From the NCBI GenBank assembly GCA_902551215.1, contig CACDCI010000002.1, positions 1-46,269 on the forward strand: 46,269 bases of DNA. The letters run 5' to 3'. Under the pieces are notes generated by a model. The model ran no database searches. It was given only the letters and a program-made list of their open reading frames with translations, and was not told the DNA's origin. A program made the translations under genes and the position numbers. Source of the stretch: an uncultured Pelagibacteraceae bacterium. GTDB lineage: Bacteria; Pseudomonadota; Alphaproteobacteria; Pelagibacterales; Pelagibacteraceae. Below are positions 19,255 through 28,232 of this stretch, piece after piece (the stretch's first letter is position 1; each line of letters starts with the position of its first letter).

Positions 19255-19973
19255 AATTTAACAATCCCACTCATTCCAGGAATTAAACTCTCATATTTTT
19301 CATTAAACTGAGCCTTTAATTCAATTGTTTGACTTACAGCATCCACTGCAGCGCCTAAACTAATTACTTTTGCATCAAGAACTTCACCTGTTTCATCGAT
19401 GATAATTTTCACAGGATAACCTTTTTTTAACCACTTCAGCCACTTACTTGGAACAACAACGGCTGCTTCTAATAATCCATCACCAACGATATCCATCAAT
19501 GGTTGTCTTTGTTCAATACTTGTAAATACGTTTGTATAAACATCCATAACCTTTCCATTGTATGGAGCAAGAATATTGCATCTTTCAACATTAAGTTTTG
19601 CAATTGATAATTCTGCTTCTGCTTTTTTAAGCGCAGACTCTGATAATTGATATTGAAGTTCACCTATAGACCTCATGTCTAAAAGTTCTTTATCATTTTT
19701 TAATTGTATCTTAGCACTTTTGTGATCAGCTTTAATTACATCTAATTGGGCTTTGTATAACTTACAGTCGAAACTGATTAATACATCTCCCTTTTTAAAT
19801 GCATCTCCCATTAAAAAATTTATTTTTTCAACACGTGCAGCAATTTCACTTGAAATAGAAACTTTTTCTGTTGCCGTAACCAAAGTTCTTGCTTCTTTTA
19901 CTTCTACTTCTGTAGTCTCAGAAAAAGCAGAGGTTGAAAAAATTAATAAAATTGTAATAAGTAAAATTCTCAC
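19251..19973 (-). CDS. Periplasmic adaptor protein (membrane-fusion family)
   Basis: A 240-residue protein with a short signal peptide (MRILLITILLIFSTSAFS). The standard membrane-fusion order follows: barrel strand, lipoyl half (ARVEKINFLMGDAFKKGDVLISFD), a helical hairpin of about 70 residues, second lipoyl half (ILAPYNGKVMDVYTN), then a barrel domain ending in GMSGIVKF. It is short for the family and lacks an inner-membrane helix, so it is probably periplasmic. The start is GTG at 19973, which keeps the signal peptide and lies 19 bases after the cargo gene stop. Overlap with the next gene indicates co-translation. It likely bridges the inner-membrane HlyD proteins to the divergently encoded TolC. 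Confidence 0.82.
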   Translation of the reverse strand: MRILLITILLIFSTSAFSETTEVEVKEARTLVTATEKVSISSEIAARVEKINFLMGDAFKKGDVLISFDCKLYKAQLDVIKADHKSAKIQLKNDKELLDMRSIGELQYQLSESALKKAEAELSIAKLNVERCNILAPYNGKVMDVYTNVFTSIEQRQPLMDIVGDGLLEAAVVVPSKWLKWLKKGYPVKIIIDETGEVLDAKVISLGAAVDAVSQTIELKAQFNEKYESLIPGMSGIVKF

Positions 19974-19992
19974 GTTTTTAATAAGTTGTATT

Positions 19993-22900
19993 TTATAAAT
20001 TGTTTATTATTTGGGAACCGTAATTATCTAAAATGTTTTGTTCTTTTAACAATTGATCACTTAAAGGTATAAACATTGTATCGTTATTTAATAATTTTTC
20101 TGTTGTTTTTGGACTTGCATCAGAAAAATTAATTTCAATATCTTTAACTGTTAATTCTCCATTTTCATTTTCTATAATAACTTTAAGCTCTATCTTCTCC
20201 ATGTTTTCTGGTGGATTGGCAATAATTTCACCGCTAATCGGGTTTAATTTAATCCAGTTTGGTATTTCTTTGCCATCTTTTAAAACTACTTTAAGGCTTT
20301 TAAAGTTTGTCTTAATTTCATCTGAAAGCTCAACTACAAAATCATTATTTCTTAAATTTGGTTTTAGTTTTAAAAATTCGTTAGGCTTAATTTTTTTTAC
20401 AACATCCTCAAAATCTTTATTTTCATTAATTGCATCTGTAGTTGTTTTATTTACAGATCCATCTTTATTAACAGATTTTAATTTTATTGATCCATCTTTG
20501 TTAACTGTGATTTTTCCTTTTGCTATTTTTCTTGATTCTTTTAATATTTCTTTATCTTTTGCAATTTTCTCAGGATCAATAACAACGGTTACCTGTTTTT
20601 TATTATTGTCTACATCTACTGCGATAATTTTAAATTCAACTAGCTTTTCGCCTTTTGGAATATTTATTTTAGTTTTTCCTGTTTTGGGATCAACTTCAAT
20701 CCATTCTGGCAATGAGGATCCATCTATCATTTCTCCGTAATATTTTTGAACCTCTTTACCTTCGTCGTTAAAAACTTTAAATTTAACTTTTAAACTCTTG
20801 TCAGTAAAATTAGTTTTAAGTTTATTTATATCTTCTGTGCCTTCTTTAATATCTATAGAACCAGATTCAGCAACTAAATCTACAAGTTTTAAACCTTGAT
20901 TAAATTCAGCACTTCTGTTTATTGATGATTTAGCTAGTTTAAATTCTTTTAGCAAAAGTCTTTTTGCTTTTTTAAGTTTTTTTCTTTCTTTTTTTAATTC
21001 TTTTTTTTGCTTTTTAGCTTCTTTTCTTTCTTTCTTAGTTTCTTTAATCGCTGTAGTAGTTGTGTCTTCTGTTCCTGAAATAGTAATGGTTAAAGTTGCT
21101 GTATCTGTTGTTGCTCCATCCCAAACTGTATATGTAAAAACGTCTGTTTCACTAGATCCAGAACCTATATCATCCGCTGCATCTTGGTCTGCTACATAAG
21201 TGTAGGATCCATCTGCACCAATGGTTAAAGTACCATATGTTCCAGTTACTGAAGTTCCGCTACTATTATACGAGCTATGTAATGCAACGCTTGAAGCAGA
21301 ACCTCCGCTTGGTTGGATAACAGTCACAGTTAAAGTATCATGATCATCTACATCTGTATCATCAGCAACTAAAAGACTAGAACCTGAACTTCGCGTAACT
21401 GTTTCATCTACATTAACGCTATCTGTGTCATTAACTCCAGCTGGTGTATCGTTAATACCTATTACTGTTATTTCTATAACTCCAGTATCTGTTCCACCGT
21501 TTCCATCAGATACTGTATAATTAAAAGAGTCTGTTACTACATCGCCTGCATCTAAATCATCAGCAGCTGATTGGTTTGCAACATATGTATATGATCCATT
21601 AGCATTTAATGTTAATTGACCATAAGTTCCTGTTAAGGCAGAACCCACCGAACCAGCCGCAGTACCACTACCCTCAGAAGAACCAGTTCTATAAGAAGCA
21701 ACTGTTAAAGTATCACTATTGGCATCAGTATCATCTCCTAAAATATCACCGTCGTGTTCTCCTGTAACATTTTCAACCAAATTAAATGGACTAACCAATG
21801 TATGTTGCTCAACTTCTCCTTGGGAATAATCATTATGAAACATTTTTGTTCCGTCATGACTAAAGGCCATAGCTGTTATATTGTAAGAGCCAGGATAAGT
21901 TACTGCGTAATTACCAACATAAGTTTCTGAAGAAATATCCCAAGCTGTACTTAATTTAAATTCGTGAATATCATCATCATCACTTGATACTAAAAACATC
22001 CTAGTTCCATCGGCATTAAACCCCATTCCTTGTAACCAATCACCAGCATCAGAAACTGATTGTTCGGTAGCTGAACCTTTGCTAGCTGGATCATAAGCTG
22101 TACTCAAAGAATATTCTGCAACTGTATCACCGTCGGTGTCCAAAACAAACATTTTAGATCCGTCATTGTTAAATTTAATATCTCTTGGGTTAAAATTTGA
22201 TCCAAGATCAGTTGTTGCTATGTGGTCATCAGTAGCATCAACACCAGCGAGACTATAAGGTGTACTTAATTCCCAACTATCTATATTATCATTTATAGCT
22301 CCAACAACATAAATTTTAGTACCATCAGAATTAAATGTTACTCCTTGAGGCGCAGTATCCTTTGCACTTATACTTAATGCTCTATCATGTGAAGCCGAAG
22401 AAACATCCCAAGCTGTGCTTAATGTATATTCGTTAATTTCATCTCCATTAATACCAACAATAAACATTTTGGTACCATCAGGATTGAATTTTAAACCTGT
22501 AGCGACGGTTTCTTCATCGCTTATATCTAGTGGAGTCCCAGTAGAAAGTGCTGCTGTTGTAATATTGTTTGCGCTAGCGCCATCGCTAACTGATAGAGTT
22601 GCATCCTCATTAATAGTTCCTGTGTTATTAGCTGCAACAGGATCATTAGAATTATAAATTGTAATAGTTAAAGTTGCGGTATCTGTAGCTGTTCCATCTG
22701 AAACAGTATAGTTAAATACATCTGTAACTGTTCCTGATACTGAATTAGCAGTAGATACATAAGTATAAGACCCATTAGCATTCATTGTTAAAGTTCCATA
22801 AGTACCAGATAAAGCTTCGCCCAGAGTTCCTGCTGTACCAGATCCTTCTGTTCCACCTGTTCTAAATGAAGCGACTGATAAAGAAGCGCTGTCATCAGCA

Positions 22901-25065
22901 TCACTGTCTGAGTGAGAGCCGGAGCTTGTATTAATAACATCTCCTGAATGTTCACCGGTTGCATCATAAGATCCTGAAACGTTAGCATTGTCTCCATCAC
23001 TTACTGTTAAAGTTTTACCTTCTTGAATATATCCGACATCGTTTTGAGCTACAGGAGCATCATTTACTCCTAAAACTGTAATTGTAAGTGTGGCTGTATC
23101 TGTTGCTGTTCCATCTGAAAGGGTATAGGTAAAAACATCAGTTACGCTGTCTCCAGAGTCTAAATCATCCGCAGCTGATTGATCTGCAACATATTCATAA
23201 CTTCCATCCGAACCAATAGTTAAAGTTCCATAAGTACCTGTGACCGAAGTTGCAGAGCCATGAGAATATGTATAATCACCTACTGCAGTTGCAGAACCTG
23301 CTGAACTATGTTGAATATGAGTAACTTCAATTGCATCACTATCAGCATCACTATCAGAGTGAGAACCTGAACTGGTATCCATTATATCTCCAGAGTGTTC
23401 ACCATTTGCATCAAAAGAACCTGAAACGTTTGAATTTGAACTATTTGCAACTGTTAAAGTTGCATCTTCATTTACTACCCCTACATCGTTTTGTGCAACA
23501 GGAGCGTTATTTGCTACTTCGCCTTTAACTAAGATCCTAGCATAATCTCCCCCTCCAGTATTTTTTGCAGCAACGTGAAGAGTTCTGTTGTCGGTGCCAC
23601 CTACCGCAAACCAATCACCATTCTTTGAACTTGCAGCGTTACCGTAACCCCAGTATGAACCTCCACTATTTTGGAAAGAACGCCATTTAATAGTTTCAAA
23701 ACTCCTATTTGAATTATTCAGGGGATCTGGATAAGTGCTATTATTTGAATTATGAAGATCTACATTCCCTGTGTTAGAAGATGCTGTAACAGTTTGATCA
23801 CCGTCAATTAGTATTCCAATAATTTCACGATCAAATACTACTTCAGCTATTTTATTATGTCTGTCGCTGTTGTTACCGAAATGTGAGTCTAACGCTACCA
23901 TATAAACATCCATTGGGCCCTCGTCAGCATCATCACTAGAACGCGTTGCTTGTAGTTTATAATCAGCAGAGTCTGTTGTATTAATATCAACGTCATAAGT
24001 ACTACCTTTCCACGTGGCTTCACCTATATTTCCTGAGCTGGGAGAGTCAGGTCTTCTTGCTGTTAAGCTACCACTAGTAATTCCTGTTTTTTCCAAAACT
24101 ACTGTAAATCTATCTACTTCATTAGCATCACTAGTATCACCTGAACCAAATGTTCCTGAATTGTAAGTAATATAATGGTCCTGCCATAAATCACTGTCAC
24201 TAGGGTTATGATCTCTTGAAGATTTAAAATCATAGGCATTTCTGTCTGCAGTACCTGTAAAAGCAGCCATTGCTCCTCTGATAGATGTTATTCCATCTAC
24301 ACCAACAGTGACTGAAGCTGCATTTGAGGATTTGGTCGCAGTTCTATACATAGCAAGATTATGTTGATAATCAGTCTGGTTAATATTTTTTGTATCAATA
24401 TGTCCAACTTTGATTTCAAGTTCCCAGTCACCGCTCTTACCTGTAACATCATCTGATGCAGCAATATCTGCTTTAGTAATTTCTGAAATTTTACTGATTA
24501 AAGTCTTTCCACCTTCTGTACTTGCAACATTACATCCATAGAATAAAATATCTCCATCGTCAGTTAAACATTGACCAATGGATCTCAACGTTTGGTTGTA
24601 TGATTGAATAGTATCATTTGATAGTGTTGCATTACCAAATAAAATTTTACCAGCACTACCATGTCCTATAATATGTAATGAGGAAACATCACAATTTTTA
24701 TTTAAAACTTTATCAATTTTCTTAAACCCATCTTCGCTAGATTGAATTAAATAAACTTCTGTATCTTCATTAAAAGCATCTATTAATGTTTGATAATCTT
24801 GTACTTGTGAGTCTATAAATACTACCTGTTTTCTTTCATTTCTTTTTTGATCTCTTGTAACTTGATCAAACGGAATTATTTTTGATTTATCATCAACTTT
24901 ATTTTCAGAAAATTTTGTAAGTTTTTTTGAATTTTTTTGTAAAAATTTATCCTGATTTCTATCATCAATTAAATCTAAAAAAGTTGAAGCTCCAGCTCCA
25001 TCGAGCATTATTCTTTGCTCCAAAGCTTCTATAAAAATCTTCTTTTTTCTGTCATGATTTTTCAT
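19993..25065 (-). CDS. Giant surface/exported protein: LEPR-like leader, DUF4347, VCBS repeats, nested propeller
   Basis: A 1690-residue protein, the probable cargo of the neighbouring exporter. The basic N-terminus carries L-E-Q-R-I-M-L-D-G-A-G (15-25), a variant of the LEPR-type leader seen on DUF4347 proteins; there is no Sec signal. DUF4347 spans about 80-235, with H135 (GHG) and C178 (YGCNVA) resembling a caspase-like His/Cys pair. An unassigned domain (240-510) is followed by four VCBS/cadherin-type repeats (about 515-1315). A 'NPDGTKMF' type beta-propeller is nested at about 815-1100. A Lys-rich helix (about 1335-1375) and two P-x-W-I-type Ig/cadherin-like domains end the protein. I chose ATG 25065 over TTG 25092, since it places the leader at the extreme N-terminus. 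Confidence 0.85.
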   Translation of the reverse strand: MKNHDRKKKIFIEALEQRIMLDGAGASTFLDLIDDRNQDKFLQKNSKKLTKFSENKVDDKSKIIPFDQVTRDQKRNERKQVVFIDSQVQDYQTLIDAFNEDTEVYLIQSSEDGFKKIDKVLNKNCDVSSLHIIGHGSAGKILFGNATLSNDTIQSYNQTLRSIGQCLTDDGDILFYGCNVASTEGGKTLISKISEITKADIAASDDVTGKSGDWELEIKVGHIDTKNINQTDYQHNLAMYRTATKSSNAASVTVGVDGITSIRGAMAAFTGTADRNAYDFKSSRDHNPSDSDLWQDHYITYNSGTFGSGDTSDANEVDRFTVVLEKTGITSGSLTARRPDSPSSGNIGEATWKGSTYDVDINTTDSADYKLQATRSSDDADEGPMDVYMVALDSHFGNNSDRHNKIAEVVFDREIIGILIDGDQTVTASSNTGNVDLHNSNNSTYPDPLNNSNRSFETIKWRSFQNSGGSYWGYGNAASSKNGDWFAVGGTDNRTLHVAAKNTGGGDYARILVKGEVANNAPVAQNDVGVVNEDATLTVANSSNSNVSGSFDANGEHSGDIMDTSSGSHSDSDADSDAIEVTHIQHSSAGSATAVGDYTYSHGSATSVTGTYGTLTIGSDGSYEYVADQSAADDLDSGDSVTDVFTYTLSDGTATDTATLTITVLGVNDAPVAQNDVGYIQEGKTLTVSDGDNANVSGSYDATGEHSGDVINTSSGSHSDSDADDSASLSVASFRTGGTEGSGTAGTLGEALSGTYGTLTMNANGSYTYVSTANSVSGTVTDVFNYTVSDGTATDTATLTITIYNSNDPVAANNTGTINEDATLSVSDGASANNITTAALSTGTPLDISDEETVATGLKFNPDGTKMFIVGINGDEINEYTLSTAWDVSSASHDRALSISAKDTAPQGVTFNSDGTKIYVVGAINDNIDSWELSTPYSLAGVDATDDHIATTDLGSNFNPRDIKFNNDGSKMFVLDTDGDTVAEYSLSTAYDPASKGSATEQSVSDAGDWLQGMGFNADGTRMFLVSSDDDDIHEFKLSTAWDISSETYVGNYAVTYPGSYNITAMAFSHDGTKMFHNDYSQGEVEQHTLVSPFNLVENVTGEHDGDILGDDTDANSDTLTVASYRTGSSEGSGTAAGSVGSALTGTYGQLTLNANGSYTYVANQSAADDLDAGDVVTDSFNYTVSDGNGGTDTGVIEITVIGINDTPAGVNDTDSVNVDETVTRSSGSSLLVADDTDVDDHDTLTVTVIQPSGGSASSVALHSSYNSSGTSVTGTYGTLTIGADGSYTYVADQDAADDIGSGSSETDVFTYTVWDGATTDTATLTITISGTEDTTTTAIKETKKERKEAKKQKKELKKERKKLKKAKRLLLKEFKLAKSSINRSAEFNQGLKLVDLVAESGSIDIKEGTEDINKLKTNFTDKSLKVKFKVFNDEGKEVQKYYGEMIDGSSLPEWIEVDPKTGKTKINIPKGEKLVEFKIIAVDVDNNKKQVTVVIDPEKIAKDKEILKESRKIAKGKITVNKDGSIKLKSVNKDGSVNKTTTDAINENKDFEDVVKKIKPNEFLKLKPNLRNNDFVVELSDEIKTNFKSLKVVLKDGKEIPNWIKLNPISGEIIANPPENMEKIELKVIIENENGELTVKDIEINFSDASPKTTEKLLNNDTMFIPLSDQLLKEQNILDNYGSQIINNL

Positions 25066-25217
25066 CGGAGATATCTTAATCGAATAAAACAAAACATAAA
25101 TTAGAAATTATCATTCTAAATGCTCAATAAACCAACATATAATGGACAATTTTTCAGATTTGCCTAAAATGGACATAATTATATTTATTAAACTAAAAAT
25201 TGAATTAAGTTCTGCGC
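25066..25217. promoter_or_regulatory. Divergent promoter region of the export locus
   Basis: This 152-base AT-rich region separates the cargo operon (minus) from the tolC-like gene (plus) and must hold both promoters. A TATAAT is seen on the plus strand at 25138-25143 and a TTGCCT at 25160-25165, but no pair with ideal spacing. The octamer AATGGACA occurs twice in direct orientation (25141-25148 and 25168-25175, 27 bases apart) and could be a regulator site serving both directions. Confidence 0.4.
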
Positions 25218-27836
25218 ATGAATTATTTTGGTAAAATTATAGGATTACTTTTGTTTGGTTTTTTGGTTGCTTGCACAAGAAGCCCTGAACCAGTTAGTTT
25301 GCTCAAGTCTGAAGAAAGAGCTAAGGCAGATATTTCAAAAATTGAGCAAATTAAAAAAGACAATCAGTCATGGGAAGAAAATCTTGAGATCGATTTATAC
25401 ACAGCAATAGCACTTGCAATTAAAAATAACAAAGAATTAAAAATAAGATTATTAGAATCGGCACTTGCAAATAGACAACTGGAGAAAATAAAATTTGAAA
25501 TGTTGCCATCACTTGCAAGCAATGCTGGCTATTCAGCAAGTGAAAATTACACTGCTACTTCTAGTGCTACTGTTACAGGTGATGAAGCTGGAAGCATGGG
25601 GAGTTCTTATTCGATTTCAAGACAAAGAGACATCAATACTCAAGATATAGGATTTACTTGGAACGCTTTAGATTTTGGTTTGTCTTACATTAGAGCTGGA
25701 CAAAATTCTAATCGTTATTTGATAGCTGAAGAAATGGAAAGAAAAGCAGAACATAATATTGTTAGAGAAGTTATTAAATCATACTGGAATACTTTATCAG
25801 CTGATAAATTAATTAGAAAATATGATCCATTATTAAAAGAGGTTGATAAAGCTTTAAATGACTCTCAGAAAATTGAAGAACTATTATTAACAAAACCAAT
25901 GGATGCTTTATTGTATCAAAAAGAATTATTAGACATTCAAAGAGCTCTTCAATCACAAAAACAAATGTTTATAGATTCTAGAATTCAGCTTGGAGTTTTA
26001 ATGGGTTTACTGCCTAATCAAAAATTTAAAGTTGTTCCAACTAATGATCCATTAACTGTTTTGGACATGAATCTAAAAGGAATGGAAGAGTATGCTTTGG
26101 TTCACAGACCAGAGCTGATAGAAAGTCATTATGAAGAAATAATATCAGTGCAAGAAACAAAAGCTGGCATGGTTTCTTTACTGCCAGGATTAAATTTTAA
26201 TGCTGCTTGGACTCATTCATCTAATGATTATCTATTGAACAAAACAAATTTTGAATATGGCTCAACGATGGGAGCTAATTTATTAAATATTTTCGTTTAT
26301 CCAAAATTAAAAAAAATTAATGAAACAAACACTGAAGTTATTAAAGAAAAAAGATTAGCTTTATCTATGGCTGTTCTGTCTCAGGTTCATCTAGCAAATA
26401 TTGATTATGCAATGGCATTAGAAGAATATGATACGGCAGAAAGATATTATCAAGTTTCGAGAAAGATAACTGAACAAGTTAAAAATGCCCAAAAAATTGC
26501 AAGATTTGGAAACTTAGAATTAATAAGAGAGAGGGCAAGTCTTTTAGTTGCCGAACTAAGATATGACATTGCTTATTCAAAATTACAGCATTCTATAGGT
26601 AAAATTTATACTTCTATTGGTCTTGATGTAACTAAAGAAAACGTAAAAAAATTAGGTTTTAGAGATTACGCTTCAATTATTAAAAATAACTTTAAGTCTA
26701 GCGGTAAAAAATACTATGCAAAAGTTAACAATCCAATTAAAAAACAAAATCCAGTCGCTAAAAAACATAGTGATGACAACGTAAGTCAATTTTCCTTTGC
26801 TAAAAATACTTTTAACTTAGGTGGAGATGGTCGAGTAATTTATGATGCCGTTCAAAGCAACGGCAAACCTTTGCCTTTATGGATAAGCTTTTTACCCTCT
26901 CAAAGAATGTTTTTAATAAATAAGTCTGAAAAAGATAATACAGAAGAATTAAAAATAACTGTTAGCGCTAAAAATATTAATGTTAGGGTTGAGGACAGCT
27001 TTAACCTATTAGTTGACCCAGAATTAAGAGCCATGAGAATAAAGCAAGAAAAAAATTTAGAAAAACAAAGAAAATTAGCGAAAAAACAAAAGCAAGAGGA
27101 AATCAAAAGAAAAAAAGCTGCAAAACTATTAAAAGAAAAGAAAGAAAAAGAAGAAGCTGAAAGGTTGGCAAAAGAAGAAGCTGAAAGATTATTGCAAGAA
27201 AAGAAAGAAAAAGAAGAAGCAAGAAGGTTAGCAAAAAAACAAGCGGAAGAATTATTTGAGAAACAAAAAGAAGAAGCAATATTGTTAGCAAAAAATCAAA
27301 AAGAAGAATTAATTAAACAAAAAAAACAAACTGAACTCAAACTTATTGAAGAAAAAAAACAAAAGGAAGAAAAATTAACAGTTCTTAAAACAGGAAAAAA
27401 AATTAAAACAGATCAAGAAATAAAATTAGCCAAACTTGCTGACTCTTTAATGGATGAGATAAAAGAAATAGATTTGTTTGAAATAAAAAAAGAAAGCACC
27501 CCTCTAAAAGTAGAAACAGTAGATTTTAATAATCTATTTACCCAAATAGATTTTGAAAAAAATCTTAAAGATTCAGAAAAAATTGAAGAAATAATAAATA
27601 ATGTTTTTGAACCATTAGATTTAGAAACTAAAATCGCATTAACAAAAATAATATTAGAAGGGGCAATGGAAACCGCAATTACAAAAAAAAATGAGATCAG
27701 TAAGAATATAGTCAGTCTAAACAAAAATGAGGAGATTAATAATAAATATAATAATCAGATATTATTCTTAGAAAGATTATTAGATCATGCGGGAATTGAT
27801 TATAAAAAGAGACAAGACATTAATGAAACAAATTAA
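25218..27836 (+). CDS. TolC-family outer-membrane lipoprotein with C-terminal cargo-like extension
   Basis: An 872-residue protein. The lipoprotein signal ends L-V-A-C (Cys19). TolC-type repeats occupy about 50-480, including DLYTAIALAIKNNKELKIR, an NALDFGLSYIRAGQNSNRY strand region and a second repeat ending in YTSIGLDV. TolC proteins form the outer-membrane channel and periplasmic tunnel. The extra 390 residues are unusual. Residues 525-600 form a cadherin/Ig-like domain with P-L-P-L-W-I-S-F-L-P, like the cargo's C-terminal domains. Then come a Lys/Glu-rich coiled coil (about 605-740, with repeated KEKEEAERLAKEEAER units) and a helical tail. It is divergent from the cargo-adaptor operon, so it is probably the channel for that exporter. 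Confidence 0.85.
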   Translation: MNYFGKIIGLLLFGFLVACTRSPEPVSLLKSEERAKADISKIEQIKKDNQSWEENLEIDLYTAIALAIKNNKELKIRLLESALANRQLEKIKFEMLPSLASNAGYSASENYTATSSATVTGDEAGSMGSSYSISRQRDINTQDIGFTWNALDFGLSYIRAGQNSNRYLIAEEMERKAEHNIVREVIKSYWNTLSADKLIRKYDPLLKEVDKALNDSQKIEELLLTKPMDALLYQKELLDIQRALQSQKQMFIDSRIQLGVLMGLLPNQKFKVVPTNDPLTVLDMNLKGMEEYALVHRPELIESHYEEIISVQETKAGMVSLLPGLNFNAAWTHSSNDYLLNKTNFEYGSTMGANLLNIFVYPKLKKINETNTEVIKEKRLALSMAVLSQVHLANIDYAMALEEYDTAERYYQVSRKITEQVKNAQKIARFGNLELIRERASLLVAELRYDIAYSKLQHSIGKIYTSIGLDVTKENVKKLGFRDYASIIKNNFKSSGKKYYAKVNNPIKKQNPVAKKHSDDNVSQFSFAKNTFNLGGDGRVIYDAVQSNGKPLPLWISFLPSQRMFLINKSEKDNTEELKITVSAKNINVRVEDSFNLLVDPELRAMRIKQEKNLEKQRKLAKKQKQEEIKRKKAAKLLKEKKEKEEAERLAKEEAERLLQEKKEKEEARRLAKKQAEELFEKQKEEAILLAKNQKEELIKQKKQTELKLIEEKKQKEEKLTVLKTGKKIKTDQEIKLAKLADSLMDEIKEIDLFEIKKESTPLKVETVDFNNLFTQIDFEKNLKDSEKIEEIINNVFEPLDLETKIALTKIILEGAMETAITKKNEISKNIVSLNKNEEINNKYNNQILFLERLLDHAGIDYKKRQDINETN

Positions 27837-27954
27837 AATTAAAATAAATTCAAATGTTAAAGAAGTTAAAGGAAATTTATTTAAAAAAAAAAATATTCTT
27901 AAAGTTAAAGTTGGAAACGTTATAAAAGGCAAAGTCAATTTGAAAAAAAAATAA
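27823..27954 (+). CDS. Possible 43-residue Lys-rich small protein
   Basis: ATG at 27823 lies 14 bases before the tolC-like stop and opens a 43-codon frame (MKQIKIKINSNVKEVKGNLF..., ending VNLKKK). The product is strongly basic, with alternating beta-type hydrophobics (KVKVGNVIKGKVN). No family is recognised. The overlap with the preceding gene fits translational coupling, but Lys codons are cheap in AT-rich DNA and no strong ribosome-binding site is seen, so this may be a chance frame. Confidence 0.3.
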   Translation: MKQIKIKINSNVKEVKGNLFKKKNILKVKVGNVIKGKVNLKKK

Positions 27955-28022
27955 AACAAATATAGGTTTTTAATTTAACGCTAGACCCTTAGAGGTAAAT
28001 TAATTTTAAAAAGTAGACAACT

Positions 28023-28232
28023 TCAAAGAGACCAAAATATATTAAAGTAAAAATATACAATCCAAGAAAACATTGTAAGCATAGTAGAAAAGATTAATGC
28101 AAGGCCGACTAAAGTATCTTGATTTATTTTTTTGCGCCATTTTTTTGGAAAAAAGTTTAATGAATATGCATAAACAATTATAAAAACATTTAGCGACGAT
28201 ACAATTACATTAAAGAATAAAAACTTTTCCAT
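28023..28232 (-). CDS. Small two-helix membrane protein next to pilD
   Basis: A 69-residue protein with two hydrophobic helices (about 4-27 and 40-66) separated by a basic loop (FFPKKWRKKINQD). Its start overlaps the pilD stop by one base (TAATG on the minus strand), which strongly suggests it is a genuine, co-translated gene despite its size. No family is recognised. It could be a membrane partner of the prepilin peptidase, but that is inferred from position only. Confidence 0.6.
   Translation of the reverse strand: MEKFLFFNVIVSSLNVFIIVYAYSLNFFPKKWRKKINQDTLVGLALIFSTMLTMFSWIVYFYFNIFWSL

Noticed and set aside
20201-20740. 179-codon plus-strand frame inside the cargo gene
   Set aside because: It lies fully antisense to the well-supported repeat-domain protein, is made of Ser/Leu/Phe-rich sequence typical of reversed Lys/Glu/Asn codons, and has no ribosome site or family resemblance.
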